This document shows positions 1 through 6,946 of a stretch of 26,735 nt of DNA, one piece after another. Positions within the stretch are counted from its first letter, which is position 1; each line of letters opens with the position of its first letter. Below the pieces are notes generated by a model. The model made no database searches and was not told where the DNA came from. It was given only the letters and a program-made list of their open reading frames with translations. The stretch comes from a virus, in the IMG/VR virus record IMGVR_UViG_3300024999_000337, positions 1 to 26,735 of that record. One strand, written 5' to 3'. Made by a program: the position numbers and the translations under genes.

Positions 1-145
1 TTAAAATAAAATTAGGACAAATATTATTATTTGTAGATGGAGTATTGTTTGGATTATCTTCATCCTCATTTTCTATGTATTGTTTTTCTAATTCTTCATC
101 ATCAATATATTTTTTGTCTAATTGATTGTTTTTAGGTTCGCGTAT
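1..145 (-). CDS. Partial hypothetical protein, N-terminal 48 codons, apparent AUA start
   Basis: The reading frame is open from position 145 to the left edge, so only the N-terminus is visible. The product starts (I/M)REPKNNQLDKK and continues as a hydrophilic segment rich in Asp, Glu and Asn; I do not recognise it. A consensus promoter (210-182) and an AAGGA ribosome-binding site (157-153) lie directly upstream, which argues that the gene is real. An in-frame TAA sits just before ATC-ATA, and no ATG, GTG or TTG follows within the visible part. The start must therefore be ATA (145-143, 7 nt after AAGGA) or ATC (148-146, 4 nt after it). Function unknown. Confidence 0.55.
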   Translation of the reverse strand, partial: MREPKNNQLDKKYIDDEELEKQYIENEDEDNPNNTPSTNNNICPNFIL

Positions 146-157
146 GATTTATTCCTT

Positions 158-179
158 CTTTCTATTTGGCTTTCTATTT
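158..179. repeat. Tandem 10-bp direct repeat in the leader of the left-edge gene
   Basis: CTTTCTATTT occurs at 158-167 and again at 170-179, 12 nt apart. It lies between the predicted transcription start and the ribosome-binding site of the left-edge gene. It could be an operator half-site pair or chance in AT-rich DNA. Confidence 0.4.
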
Positions 180-181
180 GT

Positions 182-210
182 AGTATACAATTATTTTTTC
201 ATTCTGTCAA
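182..210 (-). promoter_or_regulatory. Consensus sigma-70-type promoter
   Basis: On the minus strand a perfect -35 box TTGACA (210-205) is followed by a 17-nt spacer and a -10 box TATACT (187-182). It points at the left-edge partial gene, whose ribosome-binding site is about 25 nt downstream of the -10. It lies just after the stop codon of the 219-434 gene. Confidence 0.85.
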
Positions 211-218
211 GATATATT

Positions 219-434
219 TTACCTTCTCCTAAAATAAATTGGATTTAGTTTTCTTGCTTTCCATAATATATTAAGATATAATTTTTGATATAGTGGTATT
301 CCATTCCATACATTTTCTCCGATTAAAAACTTTGGATTTAATTTATCAAGAAATTTTACAATTTTATCTTTCTCTTGTTGTGACATAGCATCGTCATAAG
401 GTTTATTTAAACTACGTTTTCCTCTGGTAATTAT
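219..434 (-). CDS. Small basic hypothetical protein (71 aa), apparent AUA start
   Basis: This 71-codon frame contains KRSLNKPYDDAMSQQEKDK and ends IYFRRR before TAA at 221-219. It is Lys/Arg-rich and I do not recognise it. The AGGAG at 447-443 is 8 nt before ATA (434-432), followed by ATT and ACC. The first ATG is internal (codon 17) and has no Shine-Dalgarno site. The frame is closed by TGA upstream of the ribosome-binding site. The best start is therefore ATA. A copy of the recurrent intergenic motif lies directly upstream (459-488), and a consensus promoter for the next gene lies immediately downstream. Confidence 0.6.
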   Translation of the reverse strand: MITRGKRSLNKPYDDAMSQQEKDKIVKFLDKLNPKFLIGENVWNGIPLYQKLYLNILWKARKLNPIYFRRR

Positions 435-458
435 ATTTATCTCTCCTTTTTCTCAAAT

Positions 459-488
459 ATTGACACCAAATTAGAATTTGATCATGAT
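459..488 (-). promoter_or_regulatory. Recurrent intergenic motif, copy 1
   Basis: On the minus strand it reads ATCATGATCAAA, then TTCTAA and TTTGGTGTCAAT. It belongs to a family with copies at 611-636, 1514-1541, 4425-4451 and a weaker one near 7412-7440. It lies just before the ribosome-binding site of the 219-434 gene. It may be a regulator binding site; no function is assigned. Confidence 0.5.
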
Positions 489-517
489 TTTTATATTGAT
501 GTTTTGATTTTGGGTAA

Positions 518-564
518 ATTAGTGCTTGTAAAGTATTGATTTATAAGGGTTTACAAGCACTAAT
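518..564. repeat. Perfect 15-bp inverted repeat (stem-loop)
   Basis: ATTAGTGCTTGTAAA (518-532) pairs exactly with 550-564 across a 17-nt loop. It lies about 80 nt after the methyltransferase stop at 646. In the direction of transcription the stem is followed by TTTACCCAAAATC, which is not a proper U-run, so it is a stem-loop rather than a clear intrinsic terminator. Confidence 0.75.
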
Positions 565-610
565 TATGGAGATATTGAAAAATCTATATTTTTAGGTATT
601 TTTGCCATAT

Positions 611-636
611 TGCGACCAAACAACGGTTTTATCATG
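611..636 (-). promoter_or_regulatory. Recurrent intergenic motif, copy 2
   Basis: The minus strand reads ACATGATAAAACC, then GTTG and TTTGGTCGCA. It lies 10 nt after the stop codon of the 646-1464 methyltransferase. It shares the preceding AATATAAAAA with copy 1, which extends the similarity beyond the core. Confidence 0.5.
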
Positions 637-645
637 TTTTTATAT

Positions 646-1464
646 TCACTTTTTATCATTAAACAATTCAAATATTCTTCTATTAGCAACATCCACCCAA
701 TATTCACCTGTCTTTTCATTCTTACCATTGTCAAATCCTATGTAATTACGTTTTAAATTGATAGAAGCAACAGCAGTAGTACCAGAACCACATGTAAAAT
801 CTAAAATTAAATCTCCTTCATTAGAATACGTTTTTACTAAATATTCTATTAAATCAATAGGTTTTTGCGTACTATGTATCCTATTAATATTATTACATTC
901 TTTTAAATACTTAGAATATACTAGAATATTATTAGGGTAAGCAAATTTATATCCTTTAATATCTCTATCTTTAATAGACAATTCATTTCTACTATTTGTT
1001 AATTCTGTATTAGATAAATATGTATCTTTTCTAGATATTTTTGCAATTTTCTTATTATATTCTTCTTGTGATAATTCTATCATTTGTGGATTATAAATTA
1101 TTTTACCTATCCCAAACACCATTATATCTTCTATTCTTTGCAATGGTTGATTCTTTGAATTTAAATGACCAGAACCAGTTACTTTATCCCATTTAAAATC
1201 ATACTTATATTCTTTAATATTACTCATTCTTAAAGCACTACTAAAAGGCTCACTACCAAATAATACAATTGGAGTATTTTTATTTTTTCTTATTATTTTT
1301 AATCTACTCCACATTTCATCAAAAGGTATAATTGAATCCCATTTGCATTTTGTAGTCCCATATGGAATATCTGTAATTACAACATCAACTTTTATTCCTT
1401 GCTCTATCATTTTATCCATACCTTTTAAACAATCAATATTATATAATTTGTTAATTTCAATCAA
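646..1464 (-). CDS. DNA N4/N6 methyltransferase (beta-type motif order)
   Basis: A 272-aa S-adenosylmethionine-dependent DNA methyltransferase. The catalytic motif IV is DIPYG at residues 32-36, a variant of DPPY, and the SAM-binding motif DFTCGSGTT is near the C-terminus. This IV-before-I order is that of the N6_N4_Mtase family, which methylates adenine N6 or cytosine N4. I see no restriction partner, so it may protect phage DNA against host enzymes. The start is TTG at 1464 with GGAGG 8-9 nt upstream; the next residues are IEINKLYN, typical of this family. The target sequence cannot be predicted. Confidence 0.9.
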   Translation of the reverse strand: MIEINKLYNIDCLKGMDKMIEQGIKVDVVITDIPYGTTKCKWDSIIPFDEMWSRLKIIRKNKNTPIVLFGSEPFSSALRMSNIKEYKYDFKWDKVTGSGHLNSKNQPLQRIEDIMVFGIGKIIYNPQMIELSQEEYNKKIAKISRKDTYLSNTELTNSRNELSIKDRDIKGYKFAYPNNILVYSKYLKECNNINRIHSTQKPIDLIEYLVKTYSNEGDLILDFTCGSGTTAVASINLKRNYIGFDNGKNEKTGEYWVDVANRRIFELFNDKK

Positions 1465-1513
1465 ATACTTTCCTCCTTTTTATTATATATATATCATTAT
1501 TATTTTATTCAAA

Positions 1514-1541
1514 TCATGATAAAACCAAAATTTGGTGTTAA
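1514..1541 (+). promoter_or_regulatory. Recurrent intergenic motif, copy 3
   Basis: The plus strand reads TCATGATAAAACC, then AAAA and TTTGGTGTTAA. It lies about 50 nt upstream of the methyltransferase start at 1464. In the direction of transcription it is followed by TTGAAT and an AT-rich TATATATATAAT, which could form a weak -35/-10 pair, so the motif would lie at or above a promoter. Confidence 0.55.
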
Positions 1542-1546
1542 TTTTT

Positions 1547-1614
1547 GATAAATTTTATCTATATATGGTATGTATTTAGTTTGCATACCATATATATAGT
1601 AGATAAATTTTATC
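1547..1614. repeat. Stem-loop flanked by 13-bp direct repeats
   Basis: A perfect 13-bp inverted repeat (TATATATGGTATG at 1560-1572 with 1584-1596, 11-nt loop) is bracketed by two copies of GATAAATTTTATC (1547-1559 and 1602-1614). Because that sequence is nearly palindromic, the stem can extend outward with one mismatch and a small bulge. It starts about 10 nt after the stop of the 1624-2706 gene. The core ACCATATATA...GTAG also appears in the stem-loop at 5409-5456. Confidence 0.75.
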
Positions 1615-1623
1615 ATCCTCTAA

Positions 1624-2706
1624 TCAACTAACCTCAAACTCATATCTCATCTCTCTATCTTCATCTTTAGCAACAATATCACAAATATCTTTGTTTACTA
1701 TTTCTTCAAATGGCACATTATAATTTTTAACAAGATACGTTTTAACTTCACCAATATTATCAAATAATTTAGTTTCTACTATTTTATCATTATTATAATC
1801 TTTTACTGTAAGTGTAACTCCACTTAATTTAATACCTAAAATATCAATAATTATTTTAATATATTTATCATTTGACCATTTCCTTAATACTTTATCAAAC
1901 TCTTTATCATTTAATAAACTTTTAATATTATATTCTTCAAGCAATTTTACACATTGTAAAGCAATTTCAGATAATCCACATTCTATTAATAAAGTAATTA
2001 ATTCTTCTTTGTAATAATCTTCTTCTCTGAAACATTTTATTAAATCATTTTCAAGTAGGTATCTTATATTAGTTTTAACTATTTCATAAATATCTTTTCT
2101 ATCAAATTTATTTTTATTAGATAAAACAATGTCTGACAGAGAAATATCGTAATCAATAAAAGTGTTTTTAAAGTATTGAAAATATTTATATAGTTTTAAA
2201 TCATATCCTTTGTTTACATATGAAAGACTATCAAATAATACAGATGCAAATTTTCTTAGCAATCCATCTTTATGTATTTGATTTATTACTTCTTCTTTGC
2301 TATTAAATTTTGTGAGTACATTAAATTCAGATGTTTCATATTTATCTTTTGGATTGTAACCTGTTCTATTTTTATATGATGCAAGAGGTTGTATTTTGTA
2401 AATCAAATAATTATCATCATCTAAATAAGGAACAAAGAATGAACTTAATATTGTCTCTAAATCATGTTTACGATTATGTAAATTGCAATAACCTGTATCT
2501 AATTGATTAATAGTATCTTTTTGTTTAATTATTAATTCTTTTTTATCTTTTAATTCTTGTGATGTTAGTTTCTTCTTTGTTGGTTTATTTTTATCTTGTT
2601 GTGTTTTAATAAAATCATTTTCTGAATATTGTTTTAATACTAGATAACAATATTCATTTGGAACATCAATATTATTCTTTTCTAATGGTAATGAATATAT
2701 TGCCAT
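1624..2706 (-). CDS. Hypothetical protein, 360 aa
   Basis: I do not recognise this protein. It begins MAIYSLPLEKNN and has a strongly charged Lys-rich stretch around residues 37-65 that could form a coiled coil. A largely helical middle follows, then a C-terminal part with alternating hydrophobic residues that resembles a small alpha/beta domain. No signal peptide, membrane segment or catalytic motif is visible. The ATG at 2706 follows AAGGAG at a spacing of 10-11 nt. It is the first of a series with nearly identical leaders (AAGGAGAATATAATAATATG) shared with the 2728-3018 gene, which suggests duplicated translation signals. Confidence 0.75.
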   Translation of the reverse strand: MAIYSLPLEKNNIDVPNEYCYLVLKQYSENDFIKTQQDKNKPTKKKLTSQELKDKKELIIKQKDTINQLDTGYCNLHNRKHDLETILSSFFVPYLDDDNYLIYKIQPLASYKNRTGYNPKDKYETSEFNVLTKFNSKEEVINQIHKDGLLRKFASVLFDSLSYVNKGYDLKLYKYFQYFKNTFIDYDISLSDIVLSNKNKFDRKDIYEIVKTNIRYLLENDLIKCFREEDYYKEELITLLIECGLSEIALQCVKLLEEYNIKSLLNDKEFDKVLRKWSNDKYIKIIIDILGIKLSGVTLTVKDYNNDKIVETKLFDNIGEVKTYLVKNYNVPFEEIVNKDICDIVAKDEDREMRYEFEVS

Positions 2707-2727
2707 ATTATTATATTCTCCTTTTTA

Positions 2728-3018
2728 TTAATATTTTGCTTTATCAATAGTAACCTTACTATTTAATAATTTATACATATTTCTGTTTTTAATATTTCTA
2801 TAATCAGAATCCGAATCTGCAAATACACCACAATCTAAACATTTAACTACATATGGGTAATAACCATAATCAGGCCAATCATGCCACATACCTCCACCTG
2901 ATTTTTGAACATTATTATGAGGACACATTTCTTTTCTTTGATTATGTAAATCATTAAGAGTTGATTTTAAATCATTAATTTTTTGACTAATTTCTTCAAT
3001 ATTAATATTATTATTCAT
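2728..3018 (-). CDS. Small zinc-ribbon-like hypothetical protein (96 aa)
   Basis: The N-terminal third (NNNINIEEISQKINDLKS) looks like a short coiled coil. A probable metal site follows: CPH near residue 32, a Gly-rich and aromatic loop (GGGMWHDWPDYGYYP), then KCLDCG near residues 59-62. A CxH/CxxC pair with such a loop is typical of small phage zinc-binding proteins, but I cannot name the family. The start is ATG at 3018 with AAGGAG upstream in the same leader as the next gene. Confidence 0.75.
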   Translation of the reverse strand: MNNNINIEEISQKINDLKSTLNDLHNQRKEMCPHNNVQKSGGGMWHDWPDYGYYPYVVKCLDCGVFADSDSDYRNIKNRNMYKLLNSKVTIDKAKY

Positions 3019-3042
3019 ATTATTATATTCTCCTTTTATTAT

Positions 3043-3228
3043 TTAATATCCATCTACTTTCTTAATTTCTAACTCATACCTTACTTCATCCACTTTACAA
3101 TTCCATATCTCTGATAAATATAATTGTTTCTCTTCTATTTCTTGTTCGGTTAGTTTGATAAAATTTGTACTATTAGAAACAGAATGTCTTTCGTTTGGTA
3201 CATAAAATTCATAGATGTATGTTGTCAT
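3043..3228 (-). CDS. Small hypothetical protein (61 aa)
   Basis: The product starts MTTYIYEFYVPNERHSVS and ends in RYELEIKKVDGY. It is unrecognised, with no motif. The start is ATG at 3228 with only a weak AGAAAG upstream. It lies between the HNH gene and the zinc-ribbon-like gene with short gaps, consistent with one transcript. Confidence 0.55.
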   Translation of the reverse strand: MTTYIYEFYVPNERHSVSNSTNFIKLTEQEIEEKQLYLSEIWNCKVDEVRYELEIKKVDGY

Positions 3229-3259
3229 AATATTATATTTACTTTCTGTTTAATTACAC

Positions 3260-3958
3260 TTATTGAGGTCTAAATTCTTCATACAATTCTATTTCACCAT
3301 TAATTCTTTCTATTACTGCTTCTTCATAAGTATCACAATATTTTAAAACTTTATTCATAATTTTTGCTTGCCATTTTCCTTTTTCTATTCTATAGAAAAC
3401 TCCTCTAAATCCACTTTTATTATTTTTCTGTAACCCATGATTATGTGCATTTTGTTTTGGTGTAGCAATTCTTAAATTATCTCTCATATTATTTCTTTTA
3501 TTTCTATCTTTATGATCGATATGAATATTTTTATCTGTAATATCTAATATATATCTATGGATTCTTATTATTTTATTATTTATTCTTGAACAAATATATC
3601 CTTTTTTATCTTCATACCAACAATGACAATTAATTATATCAAAATCAATTGTATTTATATAAAATATTTTATTAGTATTTGAAGTCCATAATTTCACAAT
3701 ATTATTATCTAATATTATATATTTATTTTCTTTTTTATTTGCTAATTGTCTTTCTTTTTGATAACATCCACAACTTACTATTTTATTGCTTATTAAATGA
3801 TCTTGTCTAATAGATAATATTTCTTTATTTCCACAATTACATTTGCAAAACCAAAAATGATGTTTATTGTGATTTATAGATTTTTCTTTATCCCATTCTA
3901 TTACTGTTAATCTGCCAAATTTTTCATTAATTAATTCTCTTTTATATGTTTTTGGCAA
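3260..3958 (-). CDS. HNH homing endonuclease with AP2 DNA-binding domain
   Basis: A 232-aa free-standing HNH endonuclease of the phage homing type. Residues 1-66 carry a Cys-rich DNA-binding segment (CKCNCGN, then SCGC). The HNH core at about 134-173 contains IHRY, HIDHKDRNKRNN and LRIATPKQN, with the expected His, Asn and His residues. An AP2-like domain follows at 180-232 (SGFRGVFYR, KWQAKI). The start is TTG at 3958 with AAGGAG 10 nt upstream; it overlaps the end of the NADAR gene by 28 nt. Such genes spread by cutting alleles that lack them, and it sits behind the NADAR gene as an inserted cassette. Confidence 0.9.
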   Translation of the reverse strand: MPKTYKRELINEKFGRLTVIEWDKEKSINHNKHHFWFCKCNCGNKEILSIRQDHLISNKIVSCGCYQKERQLANKKENKYIILDNNIVKLWTSNTNKIFYINTIDFDIINCHCWYEDKKGYICSRINNKIIRIHRYILDITDKNIHIDHKDRNKRNNMRDNLRIATPKQNAHNHGLQKNNKSGFRGVFYRIEKGKWQAKIMNKVLKYCDTYEEAVIERINGEIELYEEFRPQ

Positions 3959-4389
3959 TCTTTAATCTCCTTTCTTACTCTCATTAATACTTTACCTAAT
4001 ATATTTTTGCCTATAATATTTCTACATCTATTGCAAATACAATTGCCATAATAATTATCATGCCACGTATTACCTTCAACTAATTCTTCATTTCCTGTAT
4101 CAAGAAGTCTTTGCTTTAAATCTTCATTACGATTAAATTTATCTTTAACACATTGATACATTACCTCATCTTTAATATCTTCCCAATCATTTCTAAGTAA
4201 AACACTTCTACCTTTGCTTTTTGCTTTAGAAGGATCTAAATCACAAAAATGCATTCTTTTCACCTTATCTTTAAGTTTTGCTGATTGAAATGCTGCCTCA
4301 TTATTTTTGTAAAATAAATCTTCATACATAACTTGTGCAGTATAAAAATTACTTAGAAAATAATATTTACCTTTAAAATTATCTATCAT
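3931..4389 (-). CDS. NADAR-domain protein (YbiA-like, ADP-ribose or NAD-related)
   Basis: A 152-aa protein matching the NADAR superfamily along its whole length. It has YYFLSNFY at the N-terminus, the conserved NNEAAFQSAK with Glu near residue 31, the SKAKSKGR-LLRNDW middle, the TGNEELVEGNTWHDNYYG block, and the C-terminal GKNILGKVLMRVR. Known NADAR proteins include N-glycosidases and enzymes removing ADP-ribose from nucleic-acid bases; in phages they are suspected of acting in NAD or ADP-ribosylation-based defence conflicts. A CNRCRN insertion near residues 119-125 is unusual and may bind metal. The start is ATG at 4389 after GGAGA. It lies just downstream of a D12 methyltransferase, which suggests a nucleic-acid modification role here (inference). 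Confidence 0.85.
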   Translation of the reverse strand: MIDNFKGKYYFLSNFYTAQVMYEDLFYKNNEAAFQSAKLKDKVKRMHFCDLDPSKAKSKGRSVLLRNDWEDIKDEVMYQCVKDKFNRNEDLKQRLLDTGNEELVEGNTWHDNYYGNCICNRCRNIIGKNILGKVLMRVRKEIKDCQKHIKEN

Positions 4390-4424
4390 ATATATTCTCC
4401 TTTATTATTTTTATAAATGTCATA

Positions 4425-4451
4425 TCATGATAAAAGCGATGTTTGGTGTTT
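4425..4451 (+). promoter_or_regulatory. Recurrent intergenic motif, copy 4
   Basis: The plus strand reads TCATGATAAAAGC, then GATG and TTTGGTGTTTA. It fills most of the gap between the stop of the D12 methyltransferase (4460) and the NADAR start (4389). It lies in the same position and orientation relative to the downstream gene as copy 3. Confidence 0.5.
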
Positions 4452-4459
4452 ATTTTATT

Positions 4460-5329
4460 TTAATAATTAGTTATTAATACTTCTAATGTTGTGTTTTTAT
4501 TTTTGTTTTTTGCTTGATGATTACAATTCCCATATGTATGATTTAAATAATTTACTTTATATTTCTCAGACCATTCTTTTAATATATCATTCGATTTACC
4601 TTTGTTCTTTAATACATTAGATAAAGCAAATTTAATATTCTTATTATCTAGATTATCTAATAAATTTAAAAGTTTATATTCTTCTATTTCGTTCCATCCT
4701 TTGAATCCTCTTTTTCCATCATTGTAATTGCATGATGTTATTAAATATGGAGGATCGCAATATACAAAATCATTTGATGTTAAATTATCTAAATTAACAT
4801 TTATATAATCATTAGATATAAATTTTATATTTTTATTTTTTATTGTTTCTGTAAATTTTATTAAATTGCTTCTTATTCTATCATTAAAATCACTTCTATT
4901 TCTTCCAAATGCCTGATTATATTCTTGTTTATTATTAAATCTTGCTTGATTATTAAATGAAAAACAAATTAATACAAAGAAATCTAAAATGAATTTATTT
5001 TTATTATATATTTCTCTTAATTTATTATATCCTTCTAAATTAATTCTAGAAAGATTAAATTCATTTATTCTAGTGTCTATGTACCGAATTATTTTATCTA
5101 TATCATTGTTTTTTAAATATTCGTATAATTCAATAACATAGTTTATTATATCGTTGCAAACAATTTCATTTGCTTTTACATTTACACCTACATCACATCC
5201 TCCACTAAATAAATCAATAAACTTATTTATTTTCTCAGGGAAGTAAGGTAATATTTGTGGAAGTAATTTAAACTTTCCACCTGTATAATTTAAAGGACTT
5301 TTTATTAAGTTTTCTTTGATAAATTCGAT
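4460..5329 (-). CDS. D12-class DNA adenine N6-methyltransferase (Dam-like), non-ATG start
   Basis: The frame is open from about 5340 to TAA at 4462-4460 and gives about 289 aa. It starts IEFIKENLIKSPLNYTGGK and has the hallmarks of alpha-class adenine methyltransferases: NYTGGKFKLLP at the N-terminus (SAM site), motif I FIDLFSGG (residues 37-44), a Q/N-rich middle with FNNQARFN, and catalytic DPPY at 192-195. The frame has no ATG, GTG or TTG near its 5' end. AGGAGG at 5344-5339 is followed in frame by ATT (3 nt away), AAT (6 nt) and ATC (9 nt). I chose ATC at 5329; ATT at 5335 is the alternative. No restriction enzyme is nearby, so self-protection of phage DNA is the likely role. Confidence 0.85.
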   Translation of the reverse strand: MEFIKENLIKSPLNYTGGKFKLLPQILPYFPEKINKFIDLFSGGCDVGVNVKANEIVCNDIINYVIELYEYLKNNDIDKIIRYIDTRINEFNLSRINLEGYNKLREIYNKNKFILDFFVLICFSFNNQARFNNKQEYNQAFGRNRSDFNDRIRSNLIKFTETIKNKNIKFISNDYINVNLDNLTSNDFVYCDPPYLITSCNYNDGKRGFKGWNEIEEYKLLNLLDNLDNKNIKFALSNVLKNKGKSNDILKEWSEKYKVNYLNHTYGNCNHQAKNKNKNTTLEVLITNY

Positions 5330-5408
5330 ATTAATATTCCTCCTAACAATTATATTTATATTATGTTATTTTTGAATAAAACGAATCTTTTGACATGATT
5401 TTATTTTA

Positions 5409-5456
5409 ATACCATATATAGTAGTTAATTAGTTTTCTGACTACTATATATGGTAT
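5409..5456. repeat. Perfect 17-bp inverted repeat (stem-loop)
   Basis: ATACCATATATAGTAGT (5409-5425) pairs exactly with 5440-5456 across a 14-nt loop. It begins 2 nt after the stop of the 5458 gene. The sequence after the stem in the transcribed direction (TAAAATAAAATC) has no U-run. Its stem shares ACCATATATA and GTAG with the stem-loop at 1547-1614. Confidence 0.8.
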
Positions 5457-5457
5457 A

Positions 5458-5658
5458 TTATTTTTGCTCATTATATACTAACGGACAATTACTATGTCTA
5501 TTTTTAATATGAATATATTCTCCTATATAATCATCTCTTTTATTTGTTGAATATTTTTTAATATTGCAAAAACATTTATCTTCCCAAAAATAACTAAAAT
5601 AACACTCTAAACATGATTTAGGTAATACTTCATCTACAATTACTTTTAATATTTTTAT
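5458..5658 (-). CDS. Small Cys-rich hypothetical protein (~66 aa), apparent AUA start
   Basis: The product reads (I/M)KILKVIVDEVLPKSC followed by LECYFSYFWEDKCFCN and ends near CPLVYNEQK. The 'LPKSCxxC' opening followed by spaced Cys residues is familiar from short phage proteins of unknown function and probably forms a zinc site. The frame extends upstream to TTG at 5688, but no Shine-Dalgarno site precedes that TTG. AAAGGA at 5673-5668 abuts the only in-frame ATG (5667) with zero spacing and stands 9 nt before ATA (5658). I therefore prefer ATA at 5658. A perfect stem-loop follows the stop codon directly. Confidence 0.6.
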   Translation of the reverse strand: MKILKVIVDEVLPKSCLECYFSYFWEDKCFCNIKKYSTNKRDDYIGEYIHIKNRHSNCPLVYNEQK

Positions 5659-5734
5659 ATTAATCATTCCTTTCGTTAATTTTCTCAAAATTTAAAGTTT
5701 GAATAAAAGACATAATCTATTAAAATTATCTCCT

Positions 5735-6271
5735 TCAATCCATAACATAACTTTTACTATAATGATAAATACTCTTATGTGTTCTCAATACTTCTGATTT
5801 ACATTTCATTATTGTAACATTTCCCATCATATGATCATTATATGCAAAACTAAAGGTAATAATATTTTCATAATCTTTATAAACACTTCTATTTATATCA
5901 CAGTAAAACCAATTAGATAATTCTACTTGCTCAAATACAATACATTTTATAAAATCCTTATCCCAATCTTTTGCACATAATACATTATCCATAAAATCAG
6001 ATAGATTATTAATTTTTGATGCATTTAATGCAAATTCTTCATCTACTTGAAATACTTTATCGTAAATCTCAAAATGTCCTATACTTTCTCCTCCACCAAT
6101 TGTATTAATTGCTATGTGAATAGTGTATATTTGTTCGTCTTGTTTGATGAATGAATTAGTTTTTGAATCATAAATAAATTTATTCATTTCTGCTTTATTA
6201 ATTAATCTTTGTTTTTTATTATCTAATTCTATTAATTCAATATTATAATCGTTTATATCCATTGATTTCAA
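5735..6271 (-). CDS. Hypothetical protein, 178 aa
   Basis: Not recognised. It opens with a charged helix (DINDYNIELIELDNKKQRL). The remainder is rich in aromatic and beta-prone residues, with a Gly-rich turn INTIGGGESIG. There is no membrane segment or catalytic signature. The start is TTG at 6271, 5 nt after GGAG; the ATG three codons on (6262) is 14 nt from it and less likely. It follows the 6283-6843 gene after 11 nt and is probably co-transcribed from the promoter at 7654-7626. Confidence 0.7.
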   Translation of the reverse strand: MKSMDINDYNIELIELDNKKQRLINKAEMNKFIYDSKTNSFIKQDEQIYTIHIAINTIGGGESIGHFEIYDKVFQVDEEFALNASKINNLSDFMDNVLCAKDWDKDFIKCIVFEQVELSNWFYCDINRSVYKDYENIITFSFAYNDHMMGNVTIMKCKSEVLRTHKSIYHYSKSYVMD

Positions 6272-6282
6272 TTACTCTCCTT

Positions 6283-6843
6283 TCATTCTCCCATTTTCCC
6301 ACTATATTTTCCATACCAATCCCACAATTCCAATACAGAATATCTTTTATGCAAATCATCAATCCATTTCTTATATCCTTTACTATAATCTTTTATTTCC
6401 ATTACCTCACTCCAATTACTTAACCAAGTTGAATGTAATTTTTTAGGTATATTGCACCATCTTAATGTTTGAATAATATTTGTATTACTCTCAATTCCAA
6501 CAATAGTTAACATATTGCTTTTAATTTTTGATATTCTATCATCTTTATATATTGTAGAATCGAATTCTATTTCAAATGTAATTCCTTTATTGTGCTTGTA
6601 TTTAATTAATGCTAAAAGATAATTTCCTTCTTGAATTAATTTAGTTTCTATTATTTCTGTTTTAAGTATCTTTATTTCTTCTTGTGTAATATTATCGAGA
6701 TAAATATTTAAAAATAAATCTCCATTTGAATTACACTCTAAAATACTTGCAGTTTGATTTTTCATATTCCTACCTTGAAACAAAGTGTATGGTGTGCCTA
6801 CTTCTAGTTTTGTAAAATATTTTTGATTATTAGATTCTGACAT
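6283..6843 (-). CDS. Hypothetical protein, 186 aa
   Basis: Not recognised. The N-terminal half (KLEVGTPYTLFQGRN, SILECNSNGDLFLNIYL) looks like a beta-barrel with a Gly-containing turn. The C-terminal quarter is Trp-rich (STWLSNWSEV, ELWDWYGKY) and may form an amphipathic helix. The start is ATG at 6843 with AGAAGG 7-8 nt upstream. It belongs to the small-gene operon 7369-5458. Confidence 0.7.
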   Translation of the reverse strand: MSESNNQKYFTKLEVGTPYTLFQGRNMKNQTASILECNSNGDLFLNIYLDNITQEEIKILKTEIIETKLIQEGNYLLALIKYKHNKGITFEIEFDSTIYKDDRISKIKSNMLTIVGIESNTNIIQTLRWCNIPKKLHSTWLSNWSEVMEIKDYSKGYKKWIDDLHKRYSVLELWDWYGKYSGKMGE

Positions 6844-6946
6844 TTATATACCTTCTTTCTGTTGTAATTAAGATTGGATAGATTAAGGTAATTAGATAGG
6901 TATAAATATTTTACTATAAGATAATCGCAATAGCAACTAATTATGT

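Noticed and set aside
5665-5688. TTG at 5688 or ATG at 5667 as start of the small Cys-rich gene
   Set aside because: TTG has no ribosome-binding site and ATG abuts AAAGGA with zero spacing. ATA at 5658 fits the spacing and gives a protein that starts KILKVIVDEVLPKSC.
6844-6946. A possible promoter in the 6844-6946 gap (TTGCTA/TTGCGA with TATACC)
   Set aside because: The boxes deviate from consensus and the spacing is wrong, while the upstream promoter at 7654 already accounts for the genes.
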